A stretch of DNA of 36,767 bases from Echinostoma caproni (GCA_900618425.1 UZAN01044336.1:1-36767); one strand, 5' to 3'; shown: positions 13,087 to 23,904, counted from the first letter of the stretch. Program-made: numbers and translations. The notes: a model not told the origin generated them from the letters alone.

Positions 13087-13136
13087 TTTTCTGTGTGATT
13101 GACGGTCAAATCACAAACGGAACAATCACAGAAAAA
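13087..13136. repeat. Short inverted repeat (hairpin)
   Basis: TTTTCTGTGTGATTG (13087-13101) is complementary to CAATCACAGAAAAA (13123-13136) apart from a two-base insertion, with a loop of about 21 bases. No further extension of the arms is seen. Confidence 0.6.
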
Positions 13137-13505
13137 CGTAATGCCGAATAGATTGTAGCAAATTGTGACTGAAATTAGCAGCTCGTATTGTGACTGTTGT
13201 CCAGGAGAACAAGCCGATAACTGCGGTTATAATTGATTTTGATTACCTCATTTTTGAGTGCTCTCAACGAGCTGTTGAACTATACAATAGATACTTAATC
13301 ATGCATTGCAAAGGGATTTATTTCAAGGAAACGGTAAATGGATACCGCCCAGGCCTACCTGCCGAGTTCATTTGTTGAACTCCGGTAAATTCCAATGAAA
13401 AATCCGTCGGGGTAGTTAGGTTAAATGTTAACTGGTGGATGCCATATGCCTCTGTAAGTTGGATGGGTATTTCGAATGTGAAAACTGTCAGGGTTCTGTC
13501 GTTAT

Positions 13506-13625
13506 GGTATCGTCGTAGCTTAGCTGGTAGAGTGTGTGCCATACAAATGCGTAGGCGGCTTCCATGCGTGGAATGGAATCCCACCGTGGTTACTGAACTT
13601 TCCGCAATTTCAACATAAAACTTTA
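13506..13625 (+). mobile_element. tRNA-derived SINE-like unit (family 2 relative)
   Basis: An A box fitting TRGCNNAGYNGG exactly (TAGCTTAGCTGG, 13516-13527) is followed by the D-arm-like GGTAGAGT. A degraded B box (GAATGGAATCC, 8 of 11) is at 13571-13581. GTGG...CCAC around the B box can form a T-arm stem. The following CCACCGTGGTTACTG and GCAATTTC match the segment after the B box at 6523-6533. The heads differ, but the 3' modules look related. The A-to-B distance is longer than at 6.5 kb (55 bp). No terminal duplications were identified. Confidence 0.5.
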
Positions 13626-14039
13626 ATCTACCAAAAGCAACTGAAATGTTAAATGGATAATTGGCACAGCGTGCATGGCAGCTTCGGTGGAAAAACTATG
13701 TCAGTTGCAAGTTACACTATTAGTTATAACATACTGAGAAGTTATGACAAATAGCGCTAAAATAATGATAAAGAAAAAGAGTGTAGAGTGTATAAACAAC
13801 TAGTTGAAGTTGTCACTCAGGATGTCAGTCACAAAATGCAGAAGAGACGGTTGATCTCACTCGGATAAATAGTTCTGGCGTCGCTCTTTTAGTTACTAAC
13901 CACTTAGCGTGATCTGGCATGTATGAACTGCCCAACCTGTGTCAGTTATGTTGACCACAGTATAAAAGTTTAACAAGTGACGTGTGATTGANGCTGAAAT
14001 GATCTGGTTTGCAGAAGTTGTTCCGCTCGTCCGATCTAC

Positions 14040-14880
14040 TCAAACCCGTGGGCACAATGGCTCTGCCAAAAAACTAATGGTAGCCGACCGAGAAGGGGTC
14101 AGCCGAGATACTACTTCCTACCCAAGCGGATTTCTACACCGACAGTATCTAAACTGTCTCTACTCTAATGCTCAAGGACTCCTCGGCAAATTTCCAGAGT
14201 TGAAGCTACGTTTTATATCTAGTCAATGGGATATTATTGCTGTTACAGAGACTTGGCTCAGAACTGATATTTCGGACTCCGAATTGTCTTTATCAGAGAT
14301 GGCTCTACTCAGAAGCGATCATCCTACCCATGGTGGTGGTGTTTTGCTCTACTATCGAAACAGTCTTGATTGAGAGCAAATCTATCCTCCCGTTTCGACA
14401 ACGGGCACTTGGTGGTGCAGGTTGAAGTTGTCCAAACATGATGATTGTTTGATTGGTGTAGTCTATCGTCCCCCATCATCCCCGGAGACGGCCAATGAGA
14501 CGCCTTCACTAACTATATCACACATTCTTACACAAACATTTACCCATGATCTCCAGATGGGTGATTTCAACTGCCCCAATCTCAACAAATCAGCGACCTA
14601 TCCGCCCATTTTTCGTACATCATTTCAAACGGCTGATTGACTCGCATCCACTATCCAACCATGTGAAGGTGGTCTCTAGGTTGGGCAACCTACAGTCACC
14701 GTCCATACTGGATTTAGTGTTGATCAATGAGCAGCTGATGATAGAGTCTGCCAATGTGACTGCCCCCCCCCCTAGGACGCAGCGATCACGCAGTACTTAC
14801 ACTCAGATACGTCTGTTACGCATCGAAACAAAGAAGTTCCTCTGGTAACACGCGCAGATCTATAGACTACACACTGTTGA
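14040..14880 (+). pseudogene. CR1 AP endonuclease domain (broken)
   Basis: The AP endonuclease normally nicks target DNA to prime reverse transcription. Visible motifs in order: LYSNAQGLLGKFPELKL (the Asn-bearing first motif), DIIAVTETWL (catalytic Glu), LIGVVYRPP, MGDFNCPNLN (GDFN box), SILDLVLIN, and GRSDHAVLTLRY (the SDH box with catalytic His). The expected residues are thus all visible, but they lie in different frames. A TGA stop at 14371-14373 follows YYRNSLD. A frame change lies before LSKHDDCLIG, another between the GDFN and DLVL boxes, and a third at the nine-C tract (14763-14771) before SDH. The protein cannot be made as one chain. Confidence 0.85.
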
Positions 14881-14929
14881 ATAAGTTGGTGCTCTCTGCT
14901 CAGTGGGGTTTTTAGGACGAAGAAGCTTA

Positions 14930-16423
14930 TCCGTTGGTGGCATAGAAGAAGTTTTTGACAATCTCACAAATAAAATAACATTCGTGACTAAAACTAGAGT
15001 AATCACCAAATCCGGCATCCGAAATTCACCTATTTGAAGCCACACAACAAAATGGCTATCGGCGAGGGACTTATCCTGGCGAGATTATAATCGTCTTCCG
15101 TTTGCTGTCACATGGAATAATTATCTTATGCTGAGAAACCACTGCACCAGGCTGATTCATGAGGATAAAGTGAAATACCAGGAGGCGCTAGTACAAAAAA
15201 TCATTTCTGACCCTAAGCTGTTATACCAACACATCAAGTCCATCCGGAAAGTAAAGTTTGATATACAGGTAATTAGTAGCGCTGAAATAGTTGCAGCCAC
15301 TCCAACGGAAGCAGTGGAAATGCTGGAAATTCATTATTTCAACGTATTCGTAGCACCGCAGGTTGAAGGTTTACAACTACCCCAACGGTTGCATCATCTT
15401 CCACATCCTTCACTCACCTACGTATCATTTACTGCTGAAAAGGTTAAAGCAAAAATAATGGCTTTGCGAAAAAATGCCACCCCAGGTGCGGACAACGTAC
15501 ACCCGAAACCACTGATCTTTTTGATAAATCACATATCCGAACCGCTAGCTATTCTTTTTCAACAAATGTTTGACCAAGCAACACTCCTCGAATCGTGGAA
15601 CCAAGGAGTCAATTCACCCATGCACAAAGGTGGTTGTCGTAGTGACCCCGATAACTACAGACCTGCTTCCGGTGTTATCGAAAGTCAAGAAGTCAGTTAT
15701 GGCCGATTATCTGATGGAACACCTCGAAAGATACAAGATTCTCTCGACAGCTCAACACGGGTTTAGGCAAAAGCGATCCTGCACCATCAACCTGCTTCTT
15801 GTTTGAGATGAATGGACCAATACAGTTGAGGAAGGGGATGCAGTGGATGCGATTGATCTCGACTTCGAGAAAGCATTTGATCGGGTGAATCACAACATTT
15901 TGCTGCAGAGGCTCTACAACTATGGCGTTCGAGATTTCGCATTTGAGTAGATTAAAGCATTCCTCGAACAACAAACCACATCAGTTCGCGTTTCTGATTC
16001 TATATCCGAACCTATCAAAGCCACCCGCGGTGTTCCACAAGGGTCCGTACTCGGTCTTCGACTGTTCCTCGTCTTCATAAATGATCTACCCAAAGTGTTA
16101 GGCTCAAAAATAATACTGTTTGCAGATCACGCCAAAATCTGGAACACGGTAACAGAACCAGAGGGCTATCAAGCACTTCATGAATCACTCAACGCAGCTA
16201 ATCAATGGTCAAGGGAGAACGACATTCAATTTAATGTTTCTAAATGCAAAGTGCTACTTCTAAGGCACAAGCGGAAATTCTCGTATTTCCCCGGGGACTA
16301 GCAGCTGCCACATATTTCTGGCGAAAAGGACTTAGATATTGTTTTTCAAGAGGATTTAAGCTGCTCGAATAAATTCAATTCGCTGCGGTTACTTTATACT
16401 CTACTTGCACTGATGTCGACCTA
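14930..16423 (+). pseudogene. CR1 reverse transcriptase domain (broken, FADH in place of FADD)
   Basis: The segment 15128-15766 is open (212 codons) and contains the linker (DYNRL upstream, then IHEDKVKYQ) and early RT blocks NATPGADNVHPKPL and MHKGGCRSDPDNYRP. Frame changes then lead to TAQHGFRQKRSCTINLLL, a TGA in LLLV*DEWTN, motif A LDFEKAFDRVNH, a TAG in FAFE*IKAF, and ATRGVPQGSVLG at 16029-16043. The catalytic box at 16119-16130 reads FADH, where the family has FADD, so one of the metal-binding aspartates is gone. NAANQWSRENDIQFNVSKCK and GEKDL follow. The enzyme would use element RNA to make cDNA at a nicked target; this copy cannot. Confidence 0.85.
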
Positions 16424-16759
16424 ACGGACTCCAAGTCAGGTGAACAGTGTGCCTTACACGTGTATGCAATGAGAACAGACTTCCAGTTGTCAGTTATGAG
16501 ACTGGTGTTCGCGTCCCTGGACGAAGGAATGGGGTACGTGCCTATGCAATATTGGAAAAGGTTGTCAACGGGGGAAAGGAGAAAGCAGCAAAATTATCAG
16601 GATGCCTTAAGGGGGTTTTGTTTTGGGTTCATCGGAAAGCCCTTCCACGCGGTAGGAAAATATAGGACACATTTACCTTGTGAAAAAATACCGTGGTGTA
16701 CGTTAAAACAACCCTTGTCCCCATATGAACTTGAATGAAGAACATAGTGGCACAGTGTT

Positions 16760-17090
16760 GTACAATTTAGTTCCGGAAAACATTCGCCATATCTCTTCTG
16801 GTACGCACTTTATTGAAAGAATATAATGAAAACTAACAAGTAACATTTCACGGTCGATGAGTTGTTGGCGTTCTCTTCATTCCTCTTTCTATAAAATGAT
16901 GGAAGTCGGAACTGTCTAAGTAGAAAGAGCTATTTGTAATTCTAGCACTACCTTGGTAGAAAGATTGACGATGATAACACCAACAACTCATTGACTGTGA
17001 AATGCTACGTATTGGTTTTCACTATATTCTTCTACTGTAGTTCCTAACTGAAGAGAGATACAACGAAATGTTTCCGGAAATAAGTTGTAC
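16760..17090. repeat. 331 bp imperfect inverted repeat (fold-back or MITE-like element)
   Basis: The left arm 16760-16890 and right arm 16958-17090 are reverse complements of each other, beginning and ending with GTACAA/TTGTAC and separated by a 67-base loop. By hand alignment, about 29 of 37 positions match in the outer block (16760-16796 against 17054-17090) and about 58 of 72 in the inner block (16819-16890 against 16958-17029). A central stretch is poorer. The longest exact block is ATGAGTTGTTGG. Both outer arms carry TTCCGGAAA. Flanking bases show no obvious target duplication. No coding capacity is seen. It lies about 340 bp downstream of the last recognisable CR1 sequence. Confidence 0.8.
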
Positions 17091-20000
17091 TGAATAATTA
17101 TGTATTTTTTCTGTGTTGCAGGTAACCCAGGTGAATATAGAGTGAATGAGTGTCCGAATCAGATGCTTTGACGTGTCAGACAATTAAGCCGCCTGTGCTA
17201 TCACGAGTTGTAACGCGCAGATTGCAAATGAAGCTGCCTGGTTTCGTCTTTGAAGCATTTCCATATGTGAAAATGCTTTTCTAAACAGCATAGTCCCATT
17301 GGATAAAAGGTGAGGGCAAGTAACAGGCGAACACAATATTTCGTGGTACAATGCACAAAACCAACTTGATTAAAAAATTATACTCAAAGCAGTCTAAAAT
17401 GTCGTAGATGTGAGATGTAAATGGGAGGAGTTTGGAGTGAAATTTGAGCTCTGTCTAAAACAAAACACCTCGAAGTCTGATTCAACAAAACCGGTCAAAA
17501 CGTGAGTAATTGATTATGGTATATTTTGAGTATGTGGTCATTCAGTATGTTCAGCAATTGTCTGAATCGTAGAGAAGAATTGTTCCGCTAAATCACAGAG
17601 TTAGCGGAGGATTGCCATTGTCGAATCATTAATGGGAGAACGCAGATTATTGACACACGTACTGCTTGTTCTGGAGTTTATCAATAACTATCAAGATACG
17701 TGAAATTTCATGACCTACGTCGAAACCTTTTATAACAACCAGAATAAAGACAAACGATTAAGATTAATTTTGTTAGTCAAAGTAAATATAATTTATGATC
17801 CAAAAGAAATTGTGCGCTGTTCAGCAATCTTGGAAACGGCTCCGCACAGCAGAACACCGTTTGTAATAAAGAACTGATCAGATTCATTCAGAGTGACCAC
17901 CACAACGAACGGAAAGGTTGGTGGCATCGAAAGGCACCAGAATAATTTATGCATTTACGGAGGATGAGACAATCAAATGAAGCATTGTCTTCTTGTTCTT
18001 CTTGTTTACAGCAGTGATACGGATATCACGCGAATTGTCTGCGCCATTCTGGAGCCGTGCAGATTAATCCGTCGAATGTGAATTGTACGTCATCAGTCCT
18101 TGGTAAAACCAATTTGGAATGATTGTTTGATTGTTGCGCTCTGTCCGAGTTCTGTTAGTGCATGAGTTTGAAAGTGTGGGAACCATTTTGTTATACGGAA
18201 CCGATGAGCACGATTTACTCTCCTGTTTGACAACTTCGTTTGTACAAGCAGTGCGAATTTTGACTGTTTCCCATCAAACTGTGAATTATTGTTCAACTTC
18301 TATTTCAATAAAAATGATCTTAATTTCAGTGAAAAATTTCGGATCTGTACCTCATTTATTCCTGATACGAATATTGCATTAGCGTACCAGGTGAAGACCC
18401 CTTCTCAGAAAACGACTCTGACAACTTCCTTCCACTGGGTAAATATTCGTATTGCAGTTTCAAGCTAGCAAAGATCGGAGCAAAATATACTCTCCCAAAG
18501 GAAAAGAAGAATCCCAACACGCTGACGAAGTTGGCCGAATGAGCGATATGTTGCCGAAATGCATGTTTATTCTGAACATCATAACTCTTACTATCTGGCA
18601 TTATCAACTGTTGCAGTGATAAATTCATCACTTCTCCATATCATAATCACGGCTAGCTGATTTATGTACGTGACCAGCTCTGACCAAAGCACTCCTCGAT
18701 CTGCTTCTGCCAGATGACACTTCAGTAATGCGACTCAAATAACTACGCTCGTGATCAAACGCGTTAAAGTCTAATGAGAGAGGTGGTAACATGCTGTATT
18801 GAAGAATCCTCAATTCTAGGTATGATTACCGCTTCATGATAGAGAGCACTGTACGGCGCTGTTATTTCGATTTGCCATTACGGGGTCCTAGTTTTCCTTC
18901 TTCCATCCATGTTCCGCTCGATGTGTGCGGAACTATTCGTCTCTATTTTGCGAGTTCGGTAACTGTTTTCAATATGTTGCCATCTCAAGTTTGCTTCACC
19001 ACCCACGATACTTCGAAGTCGACTGTGGTTCCCGAAATCGGAGTATGCTTGAACTATGAATATCAAGCTTCGCCTAACCGGATTAATGTGAAACGCTTGT
19101 GTGGGGCCTAATTTTTTCCAATTGTATGAGCCACACATTTGAAATGAGTCTATCGGCAAAGAAAGTAGAAACAAAACTGTATTGAGTTGCTTCCGTTCTT
19201 ACTTGTAAACGTCACCACAAGTAAAAAATCCTAGTTCTCCTTTACCCGGTGCCATCTCCATACTTATTTTTGCAACTGCATTTGGTTTATTTCTTGTGTC
19301 TCTCCTCTCCTTAAAAATGCTGATGTTCATGTGCCACGCGTTCAGCTTTCTTCTTCCATCAACCTGAGTTCCATCACCGATCATCTTCAACAAATGACGC
19401 TTTTCTCTTCCCAATAGGGGCTTAACATAAGTCCGAGAAAATCTGCTGTGTGGCTGCATACTGGTTCACAAACTCCCCTGCCAATTTTAAAGAATAACGA
19501 TCTATCCATGATGAACTCGGTCTACGTTGAAAGGCAGAGCCAATAACTTTGACAATTAGTTCTGTCTTTTTGTGATTCGCTCGCTAATTCGGTCACCGGT
19601 CTTTATTTGTTCAGCTGGTATTTTGCATACGTGGACCCATATGGAACACTGGCAAAGCCATTGTTTTGCGAACTCCAAGGATGTTTTTTTTGTTTTGTTT
19701 TGGATGTTTTGTACCTCAGGCTTCATCAAATCGATTTACATGTATGGATTACGTTTACCCTGAGCGCTGCGTATCGTTTTTAAAGCAGATTCACATTGGT
19801 GCTAACCTTTTAAGCGCTTGATTTATTGGGTTTTTCAGCTTGTCAGTTCACGTTCCCCGCAGTGAGTAAGCAGAAAATTTCATCAGATTCGTGGACTTGT
19901 GATATTTAGGTCGTTTTAAGAAAAATTTGAGATCACCCATTTGAGTATGACATCTGAAACGCTGAGAACTTGGCCGAAGCGTTTTGCTTGCTGAGTATCT

Positions 20001-20134
20001 TATTCTGGGTCGATTATCAGGATAAGCTTACCAAAGTTCATCAAAGAAGGACAGAACCGGTTGGCATTTCTCAGGATGACTCCCATCGGTGTGTGTGACC
20101 TATAAATTAGGATAAATAAAACAAAGTCAAATAC
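17091..20134. other. Unassigned sequence
   Basis: Three kilobases with no recognised gene or repeat, apart from the candidate exon noted at 18632-18793. Open stretches on both strands at 18356-18631 and 18836-19111 (91 codons each) and 18878-19174 (98 codons) have no familiar motif. Confidence 0.4.
18632..18793 (-). other. Possible coding exon (unidentified)
   Basis: On the minus strand, the acceptor-like TTCTTCAATACAG precedes 54 open codons ending at a weak donor-like AA|GTGATG; read through, the frame stops at 18628-18630. The peptide begins MLPPLSLDFNAFDHE and contains SSGRSRSRSALVRAG, a serine/arginine-rich patch with a plausible coding composition. I do not recognise the protein. Without a conserved match or a transcript this may be a chance open frame with chance splice-like signals. 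Confidence 0.2.
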
Positions 20135-21335
20135 AATGTTTTATTATCGTTATTATTTACAAGCAGATGCTTTTCTCATCCCATAGTATGTTTGCGCGAA
20201 TTGAACTGTAGCAATGATGAATAAAATCCCGGTTGTCTTATGTGTGCTCATCGATGTTCGAATGTAATGTATGTTAATGTAATGTGTGTTAATGATTCGT
20301 CTGCTTTTACCTTGAAAAAAATAATCACCGTGGCCCAAACGACTTAAGACGATAAGGAATTCCAGACAAAGTGGTTTGGGTCGTGTAATATTTGGTACAA
20401 TAAAGCCAAATCTCCTCGAATTCGACGATACCAAGCACAGCATAGACCAAGTGACTGCAGCCTCCCCATGTATGAATCATAATAGAGTCCAGTTACCATC
20501 TTCATCGTGAGCCTTTGTAGACACTCCAAAATCTTACAATCACGTTGTAATCTTGGATTCCAGGTTTGGATGTCATACTTAATATGCGGCCGGATGTTTG
20601 CTGACAGCAGACGTGGGAATAAAGATGGCTCAAAACGATCAAAAACATATTCGAGTGCTGCTTATGACGCCCTGGCACAGTTGATAGAACAAATGAGGTC
20701 TTCGTGGGCTATGACATCCAAGTGCATCTCTGTTGATGCATGCGGCACTGGTTCGTTTGAGAGGAAAATAGGAAACGGGCCATAATGGCGTAGCGAAATC
20801 ACCTTGCGTTTAGAGATGTTAAATTGGATTTCGTGCTCAATAGACCATTTGTCAGCTGCATTCAGTGTTTCTTGGAGTTCCAGCGAGCCCTCAATTTCTG
20901 TCATTGTCTTCCAGATTTTGACTTCGTCTTCAAACAATAATGTTTATGGTCCTAGGATATTCGGTAAATACTTTGTGACCAGGAGAAAAAGTCGAGGACT
21001 AAACATAACCCTGGGGGACTCCGCGGGAAACGGTGATAGGGACGGACAGTGAATTGTCGACTCGAACCGACATGATCCGTTGTTGGAGAAACGCAGCAAT
21101 CCAATCAATTAGAGAGGTCTCTGATTCCAAAATTGTACAGTTTACGGAGCAGTACTTCGTGATGTGCCTGATCAAACGCTTTGGAGAAGTCCAGGTTAAC
21201 GACATCAAATACGTCGACTTTGTCGACATACAACATACATGGTACAGTAGTGAATCTCATCACAACCATGGTTCTGTAAAGAAAACAAAGCTGCAAGAAC
21301 CTGCCTTACGAGTTCGCTCTTGCCTCATACAAATA
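20135..21335 (-). mobile_element. CR1-type non-LTR retrotransposon, 5'-truncated RT copy (FEDE active site)
   Basis: Read on the minus strand from about 21335: RKAGSCS, then motif A VNLDFSKAFDQAHHEVLL, KLYNFGIRD, WIAAFLQQRIMSVRV, VSRGVPQGY (21005-21027), RLFLLVTKYLPNILGP, the catalytic box, NAADKWSIEHEIQFNIS, AHEDL, IQTWNPRLQRDCKILECL, QRLTMKMVTGL, WYRRIRGDLALLYQIL, and a C-terminal LGHGDYFF. The catalytic box at 20923-20934 reads FEDE where the family has FADD, so one aspartate is replaced. Several frameshifts and stops interrupt it. The 3' end is A/T rich with TAATAA-type units (about 20136-20160), as in CR1-like tails. No endonuclease part is present, typical of 5' truncation during target-primed reverse transcription. 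Confidence 0.85.
20261..20294. repeat. 15 bp tandem repeat, 2.3 copies
   Basis: Units AATGTAATGTATGTT (20261-20275) and AATGTAATGTGTGTT (20276-20290), then AATG. It sits in the C-terminal region of the minus-strand CR1 fragment and is probably a local slippage expansion. Confidence 0.75.
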
Positions 21336-23103
21336 TATAGCGACAGATATTCAAGTGATTAGGACTCATTAAGATCAAGCATGTTTGCCACACTTTGTGT
21401 AACTTAATATATAAGCTATAGGACAATTGGAACAAAATGTTTATTCTGATGTACAGCTCTAACGAAAGTTAAATCAGTAGATATATTTCAAACTATTCTT
21501 GGGCGGAATTCGGAGTATATTCAACATTTACCAACGGAGTGTGACGACCATCAACCGGCGTTCCCACCGAATACACGTTTTACATTGAATGCGAAATCGG
21601 GAAAATATCGTAATGGACAATGCTGTTGCAGGAAGATGTAGAATGAAGGCAAGTAGTGTGATTATAAACCAAGAGGCCATCAAGTAGGACAATTTAAACC
21701 TCTTTATAAGCCGGAAATCTGTAAAAAAGGTGATCTAAATTGTCACTGTAGAAAATAGAAGTTGTGCACATCAAATCGACAACCGGATTGACATACCCAA
21801 AATGATTATCAGAATACATTACCAAATTTCATAGAGGTAATTCAATTCAAACCGTTTAACATCGATCATTTCTTCGTGCATAACGCTTAAACGGTTTAAA
21901 GACACAGTGCTTCTGGTTTATTATTCCAGTCAACTTGTGTCGAAAATGAAAATTTTTGAACGAGTATTTCAGTTAAACATGGTAACCACACCGTGCACAT
22001 GACCCTGTCTGTTGTTGCCTGAAACACTAAACATAAACCACCAAATACGTCTGAGTGCCTCCTTGATACAGGCTTTCTCAGAATGGGTCATGTTGTGTGA
22101 TGGACACATTCTCGCCAATATTTTATAATCTTGCTTGATATATTGTTTTGTGCCATTTCAACGCACGCGACTAAAACACTATCAGTCTGCGGAAATGAGG
22201 GTTTACCAATATTTGATAGGAGTAAGCGCACACATATATATCTCTTTCGTTGTTCCATATGCAGAAAATGTGGCCATCTGAGAATAGGATAAAATGATGT
22301 AATTGTCTGTCAAAATGTTAACACAAGTATCCGTTTGAAAAAAGGCGTATCTGACTGGTTTGCTCACTTGCTGCAAAAACAATCCATTCCTTATACATCA
22401 ATTCTCCCGGTTCTCAGGGGACCGGTTGCAAACGAGAACAGCAGCGGTATACTTTTAACAGCTACATCCACCATTACAAAAAGCTAAACCCGCTGGATAG
22501 ACCATCTATTTCTGGTTGTTATTTCCAGACCGGATTGAAGGATGGATGTCGCTAGAAGTGTCGAGGGGTTGCTCCCTGCTCTCTGCCAACTGGACAGATC
22601 AAAGTCGTGTGAAGGAGCGCCAAGTTGGTGCACATCAAATCGTAGCGCTCTGCATCAGCCCACCAGGCAAAACTCTTTCTCCCCCCCAGCGTGATCACAG
22701 TTGTAGGCAACTCAAACATATGCATGTGCATTCTGAGAAATTCGGACAGATCAATCTGGGTAAATTTAATAACTTTCTCGTGCATAGAGACCTCATAAAG
22801 CATAGATTAACTCCGAAGTCATTTTTATTAGATGTTGAACAAGCGCCTCAAACAATCAGTTTTCGTTGTTCAAGATTAACCTCACGATCAGAATGTGATT
22901 AGGGCCGTTGCGATAGAAATTAATTTTATTGTCTTCAGAACATTGCCGATTATTTTTTGGTATAAAAAAACAGATTAATTAACTAATCGTCGGACACGTC
23001 TTTCGCCTGTGCGCTGGCACAGCGATCATCTTTTTCAATCAGCAACCTTCGAGTTCAGTCCAGCTGATTGTTCTCATCGACGACTTCAGAGTCTCTTAAT
23101 TAG
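21336..23103. other. Unassigned sequence
   Basis: No gene recognised. The longest open stretch is 128 codons on the plus strand at 22516-22902, overlapped by 83 codons on the minus strand (22552-22803). Neither peptide has a known motif. The hairpin at 21847-21899 is listed separately. Confidence 0.4.
21847..21899. repeat. Short inverted repeat (hairpin)
   Basis: TCAAACCGTTTAA (21847-21859) pairs with TTAAACGGTTTAA (21887-21899) at 12 of 13 positions across a 27-base loop. Arms do not extend outward. Confidence 0.65.
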
Positions 23104-23280
23104 GACGGTGGTGGCCAAGTGGTTAGGTCCTCAACTTATCGCATGGAAGTTCCGGGCTCAAACCCCACCACCAACGTCCGTCTTTCTTATTTCTTTATTT
23201 TCCCAGGCAGCCATTTTATGACCTAGGCTCCATTCCTGACAAATGACTGTAAAATTGTAAATTGAATAAATAAACATGGA
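23104..23280 (+). mobile_element. tRNA-derived SINE (family 1, copy A)
   Basis: A perfect A box TGGCCAAGTGG at 23112-23122 is followed 43 bp later by a B box GGCTCAAACC at 23155-23164. GACGGTGGTGG at the head is complementary to CCACCACC...GTC after the B box, forming a tRNA-like acceptor stem. A body with TTCCCAGGCAGCC, CATTCCTGACAAATGACTG and an A/T-rich tail ending GAATAAATAAA follows. The same modules in the same order recur at 23905-24075, defining a family. It is non-coding; mobilisation would depend on a partner LINE. The tail runs into a TTA-rich simple repeat (23284-23320). Confidence 0.8.
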
Positions 23281-23283
23281 ATT

Positions 23284-23320
23284 AAAAATATATTTATTAT
23301 TATTAAAATTTATTATTATT
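23284..23320. repeat. TTA/ATT simple repeat
   Basis: Low-complexity TTTATTATTATT units directly after the SINE tail. Confidence 0.75.
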
Positions 23321-23904
23321 AATGTATAATCAGTTTGAGTTATCACTGTTATCGATCACTCCAAATAGTGCCAAGCTGAATGTACTCCTCGTAAGTTTTG
23401 AATTACCAGAAGCATCATTTGCTACCCCGGTAAATTCGAATAAATGATGAATTCTCAAGATGAGAGTATGATTTGTGCAGTCGACTGAAGCCAACACATT
23501 AGGAAAAATCTTGAAAACTGAACTGATTGCTGGGCACTCTTGCAGAAGGCAAATAGAAACGATCGGTATCTCAATTTATCTAAAAAACGATGGTTGGTTT
23601 TTGAGTGGAGCAAATAGATGCTTTTCTTAAAATTTTCTCACGCAATCAGAAATATATGGGTATAGACATGACTACATTCCGAAAATTGCCATGCTTTGGT
23701 TGGATGAGATAAAAGCAATAATGCGTGAATTGATTGTACACTATGTATAGGAAACCGTGGTCGGACGGAGCTAATACCGTTTACTATACGTCCGTCCTAC
23801 AAATGATCAAATGATTTCCATTACTTTGTGTTTGCAGTACACCGTTGTACAATGAGGATTCAGGAAAGTCGACGCGATCAGAAAAGGACTGCTTGATTAA
23901 ATGC

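Larger units (their letters stand above)
6601..13505. other. Unassigned sequence
   Basis: About 6.9 kb with no recognised gene. It holds a one-base gap (N at 9252) inside a small GCGCTTCA duplication, a near-perfect 20 bp palindrome around TTATCGATAA (8002-8021), a CT run at about 12047-12060, and the hairpins listed separately at 11302-11339 and 13087-13136. The longest open stretch is 124 codons on the minus strand at 8473-8847; the peptide has no motif I can name. Another of 111 codons on the minus strand at 11476-11811 is equally anonymous. Chance open frames of this length are expected in a window this size. Confidence 0.4.
14040..16423 (+). mobile_element. CR1-type non-LTR retrotransposon, decayed copy with endonuclease and RT
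   Basis: This is the most complete element in the window, about 2.4 kb. It encodes, in order, an AP-type endonuclease (from about 14150), a linker (about 14930-15230) and a reverse transcriptase (about 15420-16380). Each section is recognisable by family motifs but spread over several frames, with stops at 14371-14373 and 14638-14640 and a nine-C run at 14763-14771 that shifts the endonuclease frame. The RT thumb and 3' end seem lost: after QEDLSCSNKFN (about 16370) the text jumps to LRLLYTLL, resembling a later block, and then stops being recognisable. Left of 14040 I see no ORF1. It shares RT style with the minus-strand copy at 20.1-21.3 kb (LYNYG/FGIRD, SVRV), suggesting the same or a sister subfamily. 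Confidence 0.85.

Noticed and set aside
17047..17075. CTGAAGA...CGAAATG in the right arm of the fold-back element, resembling a hammerhead core
   Set aside because: Stem II would have a single base pair and the opposite arm does not keep the core, so it is not a ribozyme.
22516..22902. 128-codon plus-strand open frame as a gene
   Set aside because: An 83-codon frame overlaps on the other strand, there is no motif, and no start context or splice signals stand out.
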